A stretch of DNA of 64,000 nt from assembly GCF_000993785.3 (NCBI RefSeq), contig NZ_CP009922.3, forward strand, positions 930,001 to 994,000, read 5' to 3'. Of the stretch, positions 15,351 to 23,681 are shown piece after piece. The position numbers were made by a program, and so were the translations under genes. This DNA comes from Streptomyces xiamenensis (GTDB lineage Bacteria > Actinomycetota > Actinomycetes > Streptomycetales > Streptomycetaceae). The notes under the pieces were generated by a model. The model saw only the letters and a program-made list of their open reading frames with translations, was not told the DNA's origin and searched no databases. Position 1 is the first letter of the stretch, and every line of letters starts with the position of its first letter.

Positions 15351-16850
15351 CTACTCCCCGCGGTCGCGCGCCCGCAGCGCCGCCTTGCGCGCCTCCTCGG
15401 CCAGGGCGCGGTCGGGGTGCAGCCGGCCCATGGCCTCCAGGACCTCGGCCGTCGCGGGGTGATCGACCCGCCAGGCGTGCTCGAAGAAGGAGCTGTGCTG
15501 GACCGTCAGGCCGTCGATGAGGGTGCGGAGTTCGTTCTCCTCGTCCTCCTCTTCCTCGTCGACCGTCGCCAGCTGGGCCGCGAGGGTGTCGATCGTCAGC
15601 CAGAAGATCAGGTCCTCGTCCGGCGGCGGTACGTCCGCGGCGCCGCGTTCGGCCAGCCAGACACGCGCCAGGCCGCCCAGCTCGCGGTCCGCCAGGACCT
15701 CCCGCAGGGCCGGCTCCGCCGGTGCGCCCACGAGGGCGAGCGCCAGCTGGCAGCCCAGCCGCCGCAGCGGCGCGTCCTCGTCCGTGCCGCGCGCCGCCGT
15801 CAGCAGTTCCCGGGCGGCGGTCAGCGGGTCGCGGTCCGCCAGCCAGGCCTCGGCCTCCGCCTGGGCCGCGCCGTGCGCGCGGTGCGGGAGTTCGGTCAGC
15901 AGCGCCCCCGCGCCGGCCGTGGCCAGATCGCCGACGGCCGGGGCGTTCAGGCCCGCCTCCCGCATCCGGCGGCGTACGCCGTACACCCCGAGCGGGGTCA
16001 GGCGCACCTGGCCGTAGCGGGTCAGGTCCTCCTCCTCCGCCGGGAGTTCGTCCGCCGCCTCCTCGCCCTCGGCCACGATGAGGGTCTGGTCGACCGGGTC
16101 GTACTCCAGCAGTCCGGTGCCCTCCAGGACCCGGAACTGCTCGTCCAGCCGCATCATCACCGACGAGACCTCTTCCAGGGTCTCGTCGCTGGGCTCCTCG
16201 CCGTCCTCGGGCTCCTCCCCGTCCGGGACGACGAGCGCGGCGGCGACCACCGGGAGCGGGACCATGGCGCCGGCCGCCACGTCCTCGTCGGTGGCGGCGA
16301 GCAGATAGAGCTGGGCCAGGGCGGAGTCCAGGAAGGCGGCCTCCTCGTCCGGGTCCCACTCCAGGGTGTCCAGGTCGAAGGTCTCGGGGTCGAACGACTC
16401 CAGGTCATCGCCCAGCAGATCTTCGATGGTGGGGGTCGCGGCGTCGGCGAGCACGGCTTCCAGGCCGTCCGCCCAGATGTCGAGGATCTCCTCGGGCGTG
16501 CCGGCCGTCAGCCGCTCCAGTTCCGCGCCGGGCGCGGCGGTGCCGGCCGCGGTGCCGGGCTCGCCCTCCTCCTCGGTGACGTCGACGAGCCCGGTGTCGA
16601 CGGCGAAGTTCCAGGCCTCGACGGTCAGTTCCGTGGCGTACTCGTGCGCGTCCAGGCCGAGCGCCGCGATCGCCTCCGGCAGTCCTTCGGCGAGCAGCTC
16701 CGCCCCGGCGCCGACCGGGACCCCGGGGCGGGCCCAGCGGGCGAGGGCGGCGGCCCGGGTGACCAGCGGGACGGCCAGCGCGTCGCGCGCCAGTTCCGCC
16801 TCGGTGGGCAGCCGCACGGGGGGCAGGGTGGGCAGGTCCGCACCGGACAT
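15351..16850 (-). CDS. Conserved acidic actinobacterial protein of unknown function
   Basis: I recognise no domain in this 499-aa protein. It is strongly acidic, with Asp/Glu runs at about 105, 170-215 and 430. It is largely helical, lacks a signal peptide or membrane segment, and contains two conserved-looking segments (RYGQVRLTPLGVYGVRRRMREAG and a C-terminal HPATAEVLEAMGRLHPD region) that read like a winged-helix-type and a HEAT-like part. It is a single gene, convergent with the lipoprotein. The ATG at 16850 with GAGGAG 10 nt upstream is preferred to one at 16871. Homologues are, I believe, common in Streptomyces but uncharacterised. Confidence 0.7.
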   Translation of the reverse strand: MSGADLPTLPPVRLPTEAELARDALAVPLVTRAAALARWARPGVPVGAGAELLAEGLPEAIAALGLDAHEYATELTVEAWNFAVDTGLVDVTEEEGEPGTAAGTAAPGAELERLTAGTPEEILDIWADGLEAVLADAATPTIEDLLGDDLESFDPETFDLDTLEWDPDEEAAFLDSALAQLYLLAATDEDVAAGAMVPLPVVAAALVVPDGEEPEDGEEPSDETLEEVSSVMMRLDEQFRVLEGTGLLEYDPVDQTLIVAEGEEAADELPAEEEDLTRYGQVRLTPLGVYGVRRRMREAGLNAPAVGDLATAGAGALLTELPHRAHGAAQAEAEAWLADRDPLTAARELLTAARGTDEDAPLRRLGCQLALALVGAPAEPALREVLADRELGGLARVWLAERGAADVPPPDEDLIFWLTIDTLAAQLATVDEEEEDEENELRTLIDGLTVQHSSFFEHAWRVDHPATAEVLEAMGRLHPDRALAEEARKAALRARDRGE

Positions 16851-17081
16851 GATGTGGGGGCTCCTCGGCAACGATGGCGTGTCGGTTCAGCCTAGAGCGT
16901 GATCCACAGCACGCCCAAAGACACAGCGCACCGGCCCGCGAGCCTTCGGCGCCGGTTCACGGGAAAGTCCCCCGGCCGACCCCTGCCAGGCGTTGACAAC
17001 CCACGGCGCGTACGGGAGCTTTACGCGCGTAGAAGTGCAGCCCCGTCCCCAACAGGTCCCCACCCGCCCCCGGAGGGCATT

Positions 17082-18932
17082 TTGTTCGCTCTGTCCCGCC
17101 CGTCCAGACGCGCCACCGCCGTGGGCGCGTTCGGCGTCTCGGCCGCTCTCGGCGCCACGCTCCTGGTCACCTCGCCCTTCTCGGCCTCCGCCGCCGACAC
17201 CGGCGAGCTGCGCATCCACGACATCCAGGGAAACACCCGCATCTCCCCGTTCCGGGGCGAGCAGGTCACCGATGTGCCCGGAATCGTCACCGGGGTACGG
17301 ACGTACGGCTCGCGCGGCTTCTGGATCCAGGACCCGCGGCCCGACGACGACCCGGCCACCAGTGAGGGCATCTTCGTCTTCACCAACGCGGCGCCCACCG
17401 TCGCGGTCGGCGACTCGGTGACCGTCAGCGGTTCCGTCACCGAGTACTACTACGGCGGCGTCGCCCGGGGCGACACCTCGCTGACCCAGATCTCCCGGCC
17501 CACCGTCTCCGTGGTCTCCTCCGGGAACGAACTGCCCGCGCCCGTCGTCCTGGACGCCGGCGCGATCCCGGCCCGGTACGCGCCCGAGGGCGATACGGCC
17601 GACGGCAACAGCATCGAGAACCTGCCGCTGGAGCCCGAGAAGTACGCGCTGGACCTGTACGCCTCGCTGGAGGGCATGAACGTCCAGGTCGAGGACGCCG
17701 CCATCGTCGGCCCCAGCACCGCGTACTACGAGCTGTGGGTCAACGTCCAGCCCGAGCTGAACGCCACCTCGCGCGGCGGCACCCGCTACGCCTCGTACGA
17801 GGACCCCAACCCGGGGCGGCTGAAGGTGGAGTCGCTGGTACCGGTGGGCCAGGCGCCGTTCCCCACCGCGAACACCGGGGACACGCTGAGCGGGGTCACG
17901 GCGGGACCGCTGGACTTCGACGAGTTCGGCGGCTATCTGGTGGCCGCCCGTGAGCTGGGCACCGTCACCTCCGGCGGCATCGAGCCGGAGACCACCCGCG
18001 CCCAGGAGCGCAAGGAACTGGCGGTCGCCGCCTACAACGTGGAGAACCTGAACCCCGGCAACGACCAGGCGAAGTTCGACCGGCTGGCCGCCGGCATCGT
18101 CGATCACCTCGCCTCCCCCGACATCGTCGCCCTGGAGGAGATCCAGGACGACAACGGCGCGGTGGACGACGGCACCGTGAGCGCCGAGCAGACCCTGACC
18201 CGGTTCACCGACGCGATCGTCGCGGCCGGCGGCCCCCGCTACGACTGGCGCGGCATCGACCCCGAGGACGGCAAGGACGGCGGTCAGCCGGGCGGCAACA
18301 TCCGCAACGTCTTCCTCTTCAACCCGGACCGGGTCTCCTTCACCGACCGTCCCGGCGGCGACGCCACGACCGCAGCCTCCGTCGTCAAGGAGCGCGGCAA
18401 GGCGGCGCTCACCCACTCCCCCGGCCGGATCGAGCCGGCCGACGCGGCCTGGAACGCCAGCCGCAAGCCGCTGGCCGGCGAGTTCAGCTTCCGCGGCACC
18501 CCGGTGATCGTGATCGCCAACCACTTCAACTCCAAGGGCGGGGACCAGTCCCTGTACGCGCGGTACCAGCCGCCGACCCGCTCCAGCGAGACCCAGCGCC
18601 TGGCCCAGGCCGAGCTGGTCAACTCCTTCGTCCGCGACATCGTCCGGGTCCAGAAGAACGCCCAGGTGGTGGTCCTCGGTGACATCAACGACTTCGAGTT
18701 CTCCGGCACCACCGCGGCGCTGACCTCCGGCGGGGTGCTGCGCAGCGCGGTGTACTCGCTGCCGGCCGCCGACCGCTACACGTACCTCTTCAACGGCAAC
18801 GCGCAGGTGCTGGACCAGACGCTGGTGACGCCCGGCATCAAGAAGTTCGACTACGACATCGTGCACATCAACGCCGAGTTCGCCGATCAGGCCAGTGATC
18901 ACGATCCGCAGGTAATCCGTTTCAAGCCCTGA
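17082..18932 (+). CDS. Secreted endonuclease/exonuclease/phosphatase-family nuclease (ExeM/NucH type)
   Basis: A 616-aa precursor. The signal peptide (RPSRRATAV..., cleavage after SASA at about 38) is followed by an OB-like domain (GELRIHDIQGNTRISPF) and then an EEP domain. The EEP residues are AYNVENL, ALEEIQD (metal-binding Glu), ANHFNSKGGD, LGDINDFE and the terminal DHDPQ. The layout matches large extracellular nucleases that degrade DNA/RNA for phosphate or nutrients. I place the start at TTG 17082, 4 nt after GGAGGG at 17072-17077. This puts the signal peptide at the very N-terminus; an ATG at 16899 would add 61 residues of non-signal sequence. Confidence 0.82.
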   Translation: MFALSRPSRRATAVGAFGVSAALGATLLVTSPFSASAADTGELRIHDIQGNTRISPFRGEQVTDVPGIVTGVRTYGSRGFWIQDPRPDDDPATSEGIFVFTNAAPTVAVGDSVTVSGSVTEYYYGGVARGDTSLTQISRPTVSVVSSGNELPAPVVLDAGAIPARYAPEGDTADGNSIENLPLEPEKYALDLYASLEGMNVQVEDAAIVGPSTAYYELWVNVQPELNATSRGGTRYASYEDPNPGRLKVESLVPVGQAPFPTANTGDTLSGVTAGPLDFDEFGGYLVAARELGTVTSGGIEPETTRAQERKELAVAAYNVENLNPGNDQAKFDRLAAGIVDHLASPDIVALEEIQDDNGAVDDGTVSAEQTLTRFTDAIVAAGGPRYDWRGIDPEDGKDGGQPGGNIRNVFLFNPDRVSFTDRPGGDATTAASVVKERGKAALTHSPGRIEPADAAWNASRKPLAGEFSFRGTPVIVIANHFNSKGGDQSLYARYQPPTRSSETQRLAQAELVNSFVRDIVRVQKNAQVVVLGDINDFEFSGTTAALTSGGVLRSAVYSLPAADRYTYLFNGNAQVLDQTLVTPGIKKFDYDIVHINAEFADQASDHDPQVIRFKP

Positions 18933-18955
18933 GCGGGGGCCGTTACGGTGGGGCC

Positions 18956-19858
18956 ATGCGCCCCGAACCCCCCTTCGGCCGCCGTGCCGCGGCCATGATC
19001 ACCCCGTTCACGGCGGGCGGTGCCCTCGATCTGGAGGGCACCGCCCGTCTCGCCGTTCATCTCGTGGACCGGGGCGGCTGCGACGCCCTGGTGCTCAACG
19101 CGACCACCGGCGAGTCGGCGACCACCACCGACGCGGAGAAGGACGCGGTGCTGCGCGCGGTCCTGGAGGCCGTCGGTGACCGCGCCTCGGTGATCGCCGG
19201 GGTCGGCACCAGCGACACCCGGCACACGGTCGCGCTGGCCCGGGCCGCGGCGTCGGCGGGCGCGCACGGGCTGCTGGTGGTCACCCCGTACTACTCGCGC
19301 CCCACCCAGGAGGGCATCGTCCGCCATCTGGAGACGGTCGCGGACGCCACCGAACTGCCGGTGATGCTGTACGACATCCCGGCCCGTACCGGCGCGGGGA
19401 CGGAGCTGACCGCCGATTCGCTGCGGCGGCTCGCCGGTCATCCGCGGATCCGCGCCGTCAAGGACTGCGCGTACGACCTGCTGAAGTCGGGTCTGGTCAT
19501 CGAGAGTACGGATCTGGCGTACTACTCGGGCTGCGACGAGCTGCATCTGCCGCTGTACGCGCTCGGCGCCACCGGCTATGTGAGCACCGTCGCCAATGTG
19601 GCGGGGCCGCAGGTGCGCGCGGTGCTGGACGCCGTGGACGCGGGCGACCTGGCCACCGCCACCCTGCTGCACCGGCGGCTGCTGCCCCTGGTGGACACGA
19701 TGATGACCGGGGTGCCCGGCACGGTGTCGGTCAAGGCGCTGTTCGCGGCGGCCGGGATGCCGGGCGGTCCGGTACGCGGGCCGCTGCTGCCGGCCGGTGA
19801 GGAGTTCACCGGCCGGCTGGTGGAGGAGCTCAAGGCTGTGCTGGCGCCCGCTTCGTGA
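18956..19858 (+). CDS. dapA: 4-hydroxy-tetrahydrodipicolinate synthase
   Basis: A 300-aa TIM-barrel enzyme that condenses pyruvate with aspartate semialdehyde, committing carbon to diaminopimelate and lysine. The DapA signature is NATTGESATT (49-57). Tyr112 and Tyr139 (YDIPARTG), the substrate Arg144, and the Schiff-base Lys169 (IRAVKDC) are all present. That set distinguishes it from the two keto-deoxy acid DHDPS homologues at 2.8 and 10.4 kb. Another DAP-pathway gene, dapD, lies 0.9 kb away on the other strand. The 3' end overlaps the convergent EI24 gene by 29 bp. The genome may carry a second dapA. Confidence 0.85.
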   Translation: MRPEPPFGRRAAAMITPFTAGGALDLEGTARLAVHLVDRGGCDALVLNATTGESATTTDAEKDAVLRAVLEAVGDRASVIAGVGTSDTRHTVALARAAASAGAHGLLVVTPYYSRPTQEGIVRHLETVADATELPVMLYDIPARTGAGTELTADSLRRLAGHPRIRAVKDCAYDLLKSGLVIESTDLAYYSGCDELHLPLYALGATGYVSTVANVAGPQVRAVLDAVDAGDLATATLLHRRLLPLVDTMMTGVPGTVSVKALFAAAGMPGGPVRGPLLPAGEEFTGRLVEELKAVLAPAS

Positions 19859-20678
19859 GGTCGGGGCCGGTGCCGGTGCCACCGTCGGCGTCCGGATCCG
19901 GGTCCGGGTCCGGGTCGGCGGCGAGCTGCCGCGTCGCGCCGTCCCCGACGAGGTCGCGGGCGAGCAGCGTGGCCCCGGCGACGGCGCCCGGCATCAGGAA
20001 GATCGCCAGGGGCGGCACCATGAAGGCCGCCACCAGCGGGACGCCGAAGCCGACCGCCAGCCAGCGGCGCCCGCGCAGCATCCGCAGCCGCTCGCGGACG
20101 TCGATGCCACGGCGCCCCAGGGCGTAGCAGACCAGTTCCAGGGTGAGGAAGAACCCGGAGACGGCGAAGCCGATCACCGGGATCACGGTCTGCCCGAGTA
20201 CCGGCAGGAAGCCGAGGACGAACAGCGGCACGGTCCACAGCGTGGCGCGCCACAGCACGTACAGCGCCTCCACCAGGGCGGCCCACAGCTCACGCCACAG
20301 CGGCCGTTCGGGGGCCGCGGGGCACGCGCCCTCGCTCTCCTCCACGGCGGCCGACAGCGCGTCGTAGAAGGGGTCGCCGATGACGAGGGTGACGGCGGTG
20401 AAGGTCAGGACGGCGAGTGCGAGTCCGGCCGCCAGCAGCAGGGCGACGGCCAGGCCGCGCACCAGAGCGCGCCAGGGGGATTCCCAGTCGTCGGCGAAGG
20501 GCGTGATCCAGGCGGCGAGATCGCCCGCGTTGAGCAGCAGGACGAGCAGCGCCGCCGCGTACAGCACCAGCGCGATCAGCGCGGGCAGCAGGGCGCGGCC
20601 GTACCGTCCGGGGTGCTGGGCGAGCCATCGCTGGCCCAGCACCACGTACCGTATGCCGGCCGTGAGATCAATCATCAT
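19830..20678 (-). CDS. EI24-domain (CysZ-like) membrane protein
   Basis: A protein of about 282 aa with four to six hydrophobic segments and the EI24 layout: a first helix after YVVLGQRWL, the motif GDPFYDALS near 105, then PVLGQTVIPVIGFAVS. Family members include the sulfate permease CysZ; the actinobacterial ones are uncharacterised. The C-terminal tail is an Asp-Pro repeat encoded by a hexanucleotide repeat. The start is uncertain: ATG 20678 or a GTG at 20696, neither with a clear ribosome site. It is convergent with, and overlaps, dapA. Confidence 0.72.
   Translation of the reverse strand: MMIDLTAGIRYVVLGQRWLAQHPGRYGRALLPALIALVLYAAALLVLLLNAGDLAAWITPFADDWESPWRALVRGLAVALLLAAGLALAVLTFTAVTLVIGDPFYDALSAAVEESEGACPAAPERPLWRELWAALVEALYVLWRATLWTVPLFVLGFLPVLGQTVIPVIGFAVSGFFLTLELVCYALGRRGIDVRERLRMLRGRRWLAVGFGVPLVAAFMVPPLAIFLMPGAVAGATLLARDLVGDGATRQLAADPDPDPDPDADGGTGTGPDLTKRAPAQP
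19891..19914. repeat. Hexanucleotide tandem repeat
   Basis: Four tandem copies of TCCGGR encode the (Pro-Asp)n tail of the EI24 protein on the minus strand. The tract starts 33 nt after the dapA stop. Confidence 0.7.
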
Positions 20679-20714
20679 CGGATCATGATCTCGCACCGGC
20701 GGGGGTGAACGGTG

Positions 20715-21716
20715 TCAGTTGTGGCTGTGCAGCGCCTCGTTGAGGCCGCCCCAGGAGCCGGTGCGCTGCAGCGCCTCGACCGTGCCGGTGGTGGAGTTGC
20801 GGCGGAAGAGCAGGTTGTTGGCGCCGGAGAGCGCGGCGGCCTTCTCGATGGTGCCGTCGGGCAGGGTGACGCGGGTGCCGGCGGTGACGTACAGGCCGGC
20901 CTCCACCACGCAGTCGTCGCCCAGCGAGATGCCGATGCCGGACTCGGCGCCGAGCAGGCAGCGTTCGCCGATGGTGATGGTCTGCTTCCCGCCGCCGGAC
21001 AGGGTGCCCATGATGGAGGCGCCACCGCCGACGTCGGTGCCGTCGCCGACGACGACGCCCGCGCTGATGCGGCCCTCGACCATGGAGTTGCCGAGGGTGC
21101 CGGCGTTGAAGTTGCAGAAGCCCTCGTGCATGACGGTGGTGCCGGCGGCCAGGTGCGCGCCGAGCCGGACCCGGTCGGCGTCGCCGATGCGGACCCCGGC
21201 CGGGACGACGTAGTCGGTCATCCGGGGGAACTTGTCGACGCTGGTGACGTTCAGCGCGGTGCCGGCGGCGCGGGCGGCCAGCCGGGTCTCCTCGACGCGC
21301 TCCACGGCGACCGGGCCGAGGGTGGTCCAGGCGACGTTGGCGAGCAGCCCGAAGATGCCGTCCAGGCTCAGGCCGTGCGGGCGCACCAGGCGGTGGCTGA
21401 GCAGGTGCAGGCGCAGGTAGACGTCGTGGGCGTCCAGCGGCTTGTCGTCGAGGGAGGCGATGACCGTACGGACCGCCACGACCTCGACGCCGCGCACCGG
21501 GTCGGGGCCCAGCGCCTGGGGGGCGGCGGAGCCGAGGAGTTCGGCGGCGCGCTCGGGGGTGAGGCGTTCGCTGCCGGCCTCGCCGGGTTCGTCGCTGAGG
21601 GCCGGGGCGGGGAACCAGGTGTCGAGCACGGTGCCGTCGGCGGCGAGGGTGGCCAGGCCGGCGGCGACGGCACCGGTGGTACGGGGGGTGGGTGCGGAGG
21701 CGGTTGCGTCGGTCAT
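20715..21716 (-). CDS. dapD: 2,3,4,5-tetrahydropyridine-2,6-dicarboxylate N-succinyltransferase
   Basis: A 333-aa left-handed beta-helix acyltransferase of the actinobacterial DapD class, the succinylase branch of diaminopimelate synthesis. The hexapeptide-repeat region runs from about residue 170 ([19 protein letters not shown]) to 300, with [21 protein letters not shown] and [21 protein letters not shown], which are diagnostic. The N-terminal domain ([14 protein letters not shown]) is the extended one of actinobacteria. The gene is monocistronic, 36 nt upstream of the EI24 start. Confidence 0.92.
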   Translation of the reverse strand: MTDATASAPTPRTTGAVAAGLATLAADGTVLDTWFPAPALSDEPGEAGSERLTPERAAELLGSAAPQALGPDPVRGVEVVAVRTVIASLDDKPLDAHDVYLRLHLLSHRLVRPHGLSLDGIFGLLANVAWTTLGPVAVERVEETRLAARAAGTALNVTSVDKFPRMTDYVVPAGVRIGDADRVRLGAHLAAGTTVMHEGFCNFNAGTLGNSMVEGRISAGVVVGDGTDVGGGASIMGTLSGGGKQTITIGERCLLGAESGIGISLGDDCVVEAGLYVTAGTRVTLPDGTIEKAAALSGANNLLFRRNSTTGTVEALQRTGSWGGLNEALHSHN

Positions 21717-21965
21717 GCCCCAGACGCTAGCCGGTGGGCGGCGCGGCTGGCCAACCGGTCCCGGATGGCGGTATCCGCCGGTTGACCTGGTCGGCGACGG
21801 CGTGGGGGTGGTGGCTGCCTTTGGTGCGGAGGTGCCGGATCAGCGGCCCGTCCGCAAGGGGCGGGGACGGCGCGCGCGGTGGCTCGTCGGGCACGTGGGC
21901 GCGCGGGGCGGCGGTGGTCGCGTCGATGGGGCGCCGCCGCCGTTCCGGGTCGTGGCGGCGGGCCG

Positions 21966-22286
21966 TCAGTGGGCTCCTCCGAGGTTGAGCAGGGTGACGC
22001 CGCCGATGACGAGGGCGACGCCGGCGACCTTGGCGGCGGTGACGCTCTCGCCGAGGAAGAGCATGCCGATGGCGGCGATCAGGGCGGTGCCGGCGCCGGC
22101 CCAGATGGCGTAGGCGACGCCGACATCGATGGTCTTGAGGACCCGGGCGAGCAGGATGAAGGCGACGGCGTAGCCGGCCAGGGTGCCCAGCGTGGGCCAG
22201 AACTTGGTGAAGCCGTCGCTGAACTTCATCAGGGTGGTGCCGGCGATCTCGAAGAGGATCGCCCCGGCGAGCAGAACGTAGGCCAT
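21966..22286 (-). CDS. Small multidrug resistance (SMR) family transporter
   Basis: A 106-aa protein with four transmembrane helices, the standard SMR size. The first helix carries the essential membrane-embedded Glu (LFEIAGTTLMKFSDGF), and helix 3 the motif VGVAYAIWAGAGTALIA. These proteins form antiparallel dimers that exchange protons for cationic drugs, or guanidinium in the Gdx/SugE group. The EmrE-like pattern favours the drug-exporter group, but this is not certain. There is no clear ribosome site before the ATG. The 249 nt between it and dapD hold no recognisable gene. Confidence 0.85.
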   Translation of the reverse strand: MAYVLLAGAILFEIAGTTLMKFSDGFTKFWPTLGTLAGYAVAFILLARVLKTIDVGVAYAIWAGAGTALIAAIGMLFLGESVTAAKVAGVALVIGGVTLLNLGGAH

Positions 22287-22558
22287 GCACCGGAGCGTAG
22301 TGACGATGTGCCGGCCCGTACCCGTGCGCGACGGCCGGGAGGGCGTCGCGCCGGGGAGGGTGCCCGGGGCCGTGGCGACGGTGGGAGGCCGAAAGGTTCG
22401 CCCGGGTCGATCGCCGGCCGCCTGATCAGGCACCGACGCCGGGTGAGATCGGCTCCCCACCGGAGTGACCCACCCCGCGCGCCACCCGGGGCGCTCTCCC
22501 CCGCCCGCGCATCCTGAGCACGGATCACGACGGACGACAGACGGAGAGAGGATCACCC

Positions 22559-22795
22559 ATGGCCCAGTGCGAGGTCTGCGGCAACGACTACCAGCTGACC
22601 TTCGAGGTGCGCGCCGCCGGCGAGGTGCATGTCTTCGACAGCTTCGAATGCGCCATCCAGCGGATGGCCCCGGTCTGCGAGAACTGTCAGTGCCGCATCA
22701 TGGGCCACGGCGTGGAGACGACGGACGGCCACATGTACTGCTGCGCCCACTGCGCCCGCGTCCAGGGACACCAGCAGCTGGCCGACCACGCCTAG
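22559..22795 (+). CDS. Small Cys-rich metal-binding protein
   Basis: A 78-aa cytosolic protein with nine Cys in ordered groups: CEVC at 4-7, FECA near 31, CENCQC at 40-45, and YCCAHC at 60-65, ending in RVQGH. The CxxCxC...YC-xx-C...GH pattern resembles prokaryotic metallothionein or TRASH/zinc-ribbon proteins, so Zn2+ binding is likely. GGAGAGAGG precedes the ATG. It is divergent from the SMR gene and convergent with the suf operon, from which a strong hairpin separates it. The function is unknown. Confidence 0.72.
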   Translation: MAQCEVCGNDYQLTFEVRAAGEVHVFDSFECAIQRMAPVCENCQCRIMGHGVETTDGHMYCCAHCARVQGHQQLADHA

Positions 22796-22818
22796 CCGGG
22801 GCGCCCGGCACGGAAAAA

Positions 22819-22852
22819 GCGGGAGGCGGGGCCGGCCGGCCCCGCCTCCCGC
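22819..22852. terminator. Bidirectional terminator of the suf operon and the Cys-rich gene
   Basis: A fully self-complementary 34-nt tract gives a 15-bp stem with a 4-nt loop between the two convergent stop codons. Confidence 0.82.
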
Positions 22853-22874
22853 ACGAACGGTGCGGCCTCACGTC

Positions 22875-23222
22875 TCAGACGTTGAAGCCCAGCGCGCGCA
22901 GCTGCTCGCGCCCGTCATCGGTGATCTTGTCGGGCCCCCACGGCGGCATCCAGACCCAGTTGATCTTCAGGTCCTTCACCAGCCCGTCGGTGGCCGACTT
23001 CGCCTGGTCCTCGATGACGTCCGTCAGCGGGCACGCCGCCGACGTCAGCGTCATGTCGAGGGTGACGATGTTCTCCTCGTCGACGTGGATCCCGTAGATC
23101 AGTCCGAGATTCACCACGTCGATGCCGAGCTCGGGGTCCACGACGTCGTACAGCGCCTCGCGGATCTCTTCCTCGCTCGCCGGCTGGGCCGTCGTGGCCG
23201 TGCCGCCTGTCGTCTCGCTCAT
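22875..23222 (-). CDS. sufT: SufT, MIP18/DUF59 Fe-S assembly factor
   Basis: A 115-aa protein of the DUF59 (MIP18/PaaD-like) family, which helps deliver Fe-S clusters to target enzymes. The conserved features are EALYDVVDPELGIDVVNLGLIYGI and the reactive Cys64 in SAACPLTD. Its ATG overlaps the sufU stop by 4 bp. It is the last gene of the suf operon and is followed by a terminator. Confidence 0.9.
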   Translation of the reverse strand: MSETTGGTATTAQPASEEEIREALYDVVDPELGIDVVNLGLIYGIHVDEENIVTLDMTLTSAACPLTDVIEDQAKSATDGLVKDLKINWVWMPPWGPDKITDDGREQLRALGFNV

Positions 23223-23668
23223 GCCGCCTCCTTCAGGGCCTGGGCGGTTGCTTCCTTCCAAGCCATCCAGCTCAGCAGTGCGCATTTCACCCGGGCCGGG
23301 TACTTGGAGACCCCGGCGAACGCGACCGCGTCCTCCAGCAGGTCCTCCATCGCGTCGTCCGGCTCCAGCCGGCCCTTGGACTGCATCAGCTCCAGGAAGG
23401 TCTCCTGGATCCGCCGCGCGTCCGCCAGCTCCTTGCCGACCAGCAGGTCGTTCAGCACCGAGGCGCTGGCCTGGCTGATCGAACAGCCCTGCCCCTCGTA
23501 GCTGACGTCACCGATGGTGGTCCCGTCCATCCGCACCCGCAGGGTGATCTCGTCACCGCAGGTCGGGTTGACATGGTGCACCTCGGCGTCGCCCGGGCGC
23601 AGACCGCGCCCGTGCGGGTGCTTGTAGTGATCGAGGATCACTTCCTGGTACATCGATTCCAGCCGCAT
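23219..23668 (-). CDS. sufU: SufU, zinc-dependent sulfurtransferase
   Basis: A 149-aa protein of the SufU group (IscU fold). In the Gram-positive system it accepts sulfur from SufS through a zinc site. The ligands Cys37 (NPTCGDE, with Asp39), Cys62 (GQGCSIS) and Cys129 (ARVKCALL) are present, and the SufU-specific insertion between the second and third Cys is visible. I prefer the ATG at 23668, with AGGTG 8 nt upstream, to a GTG at 23680. It follows sufS by 13 nt. Confidence 0.92.
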   Translation of the reverse strand: MRLESMYQEVILDHYKHPHGRGLRPGDAEVHHVNPTCGDEITLRVRMDGTTIGDVSYEGQGCSISQASASVLNDLLVGKELADARRIQETFLELMQSKGRLEPDDAMEDLLEDAVAFAGVSKYPARVKCALLSWMAWKEATAQALKEAA

Positions 23669-23681
23669 GCTCAGGGGCACC

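Noticed and set aside
21717..21965. Possible small gene between dapD and the SMR pump.
   Set aside because: Open frames exist on both strands but all are low-complexity and lack ribosome sites.
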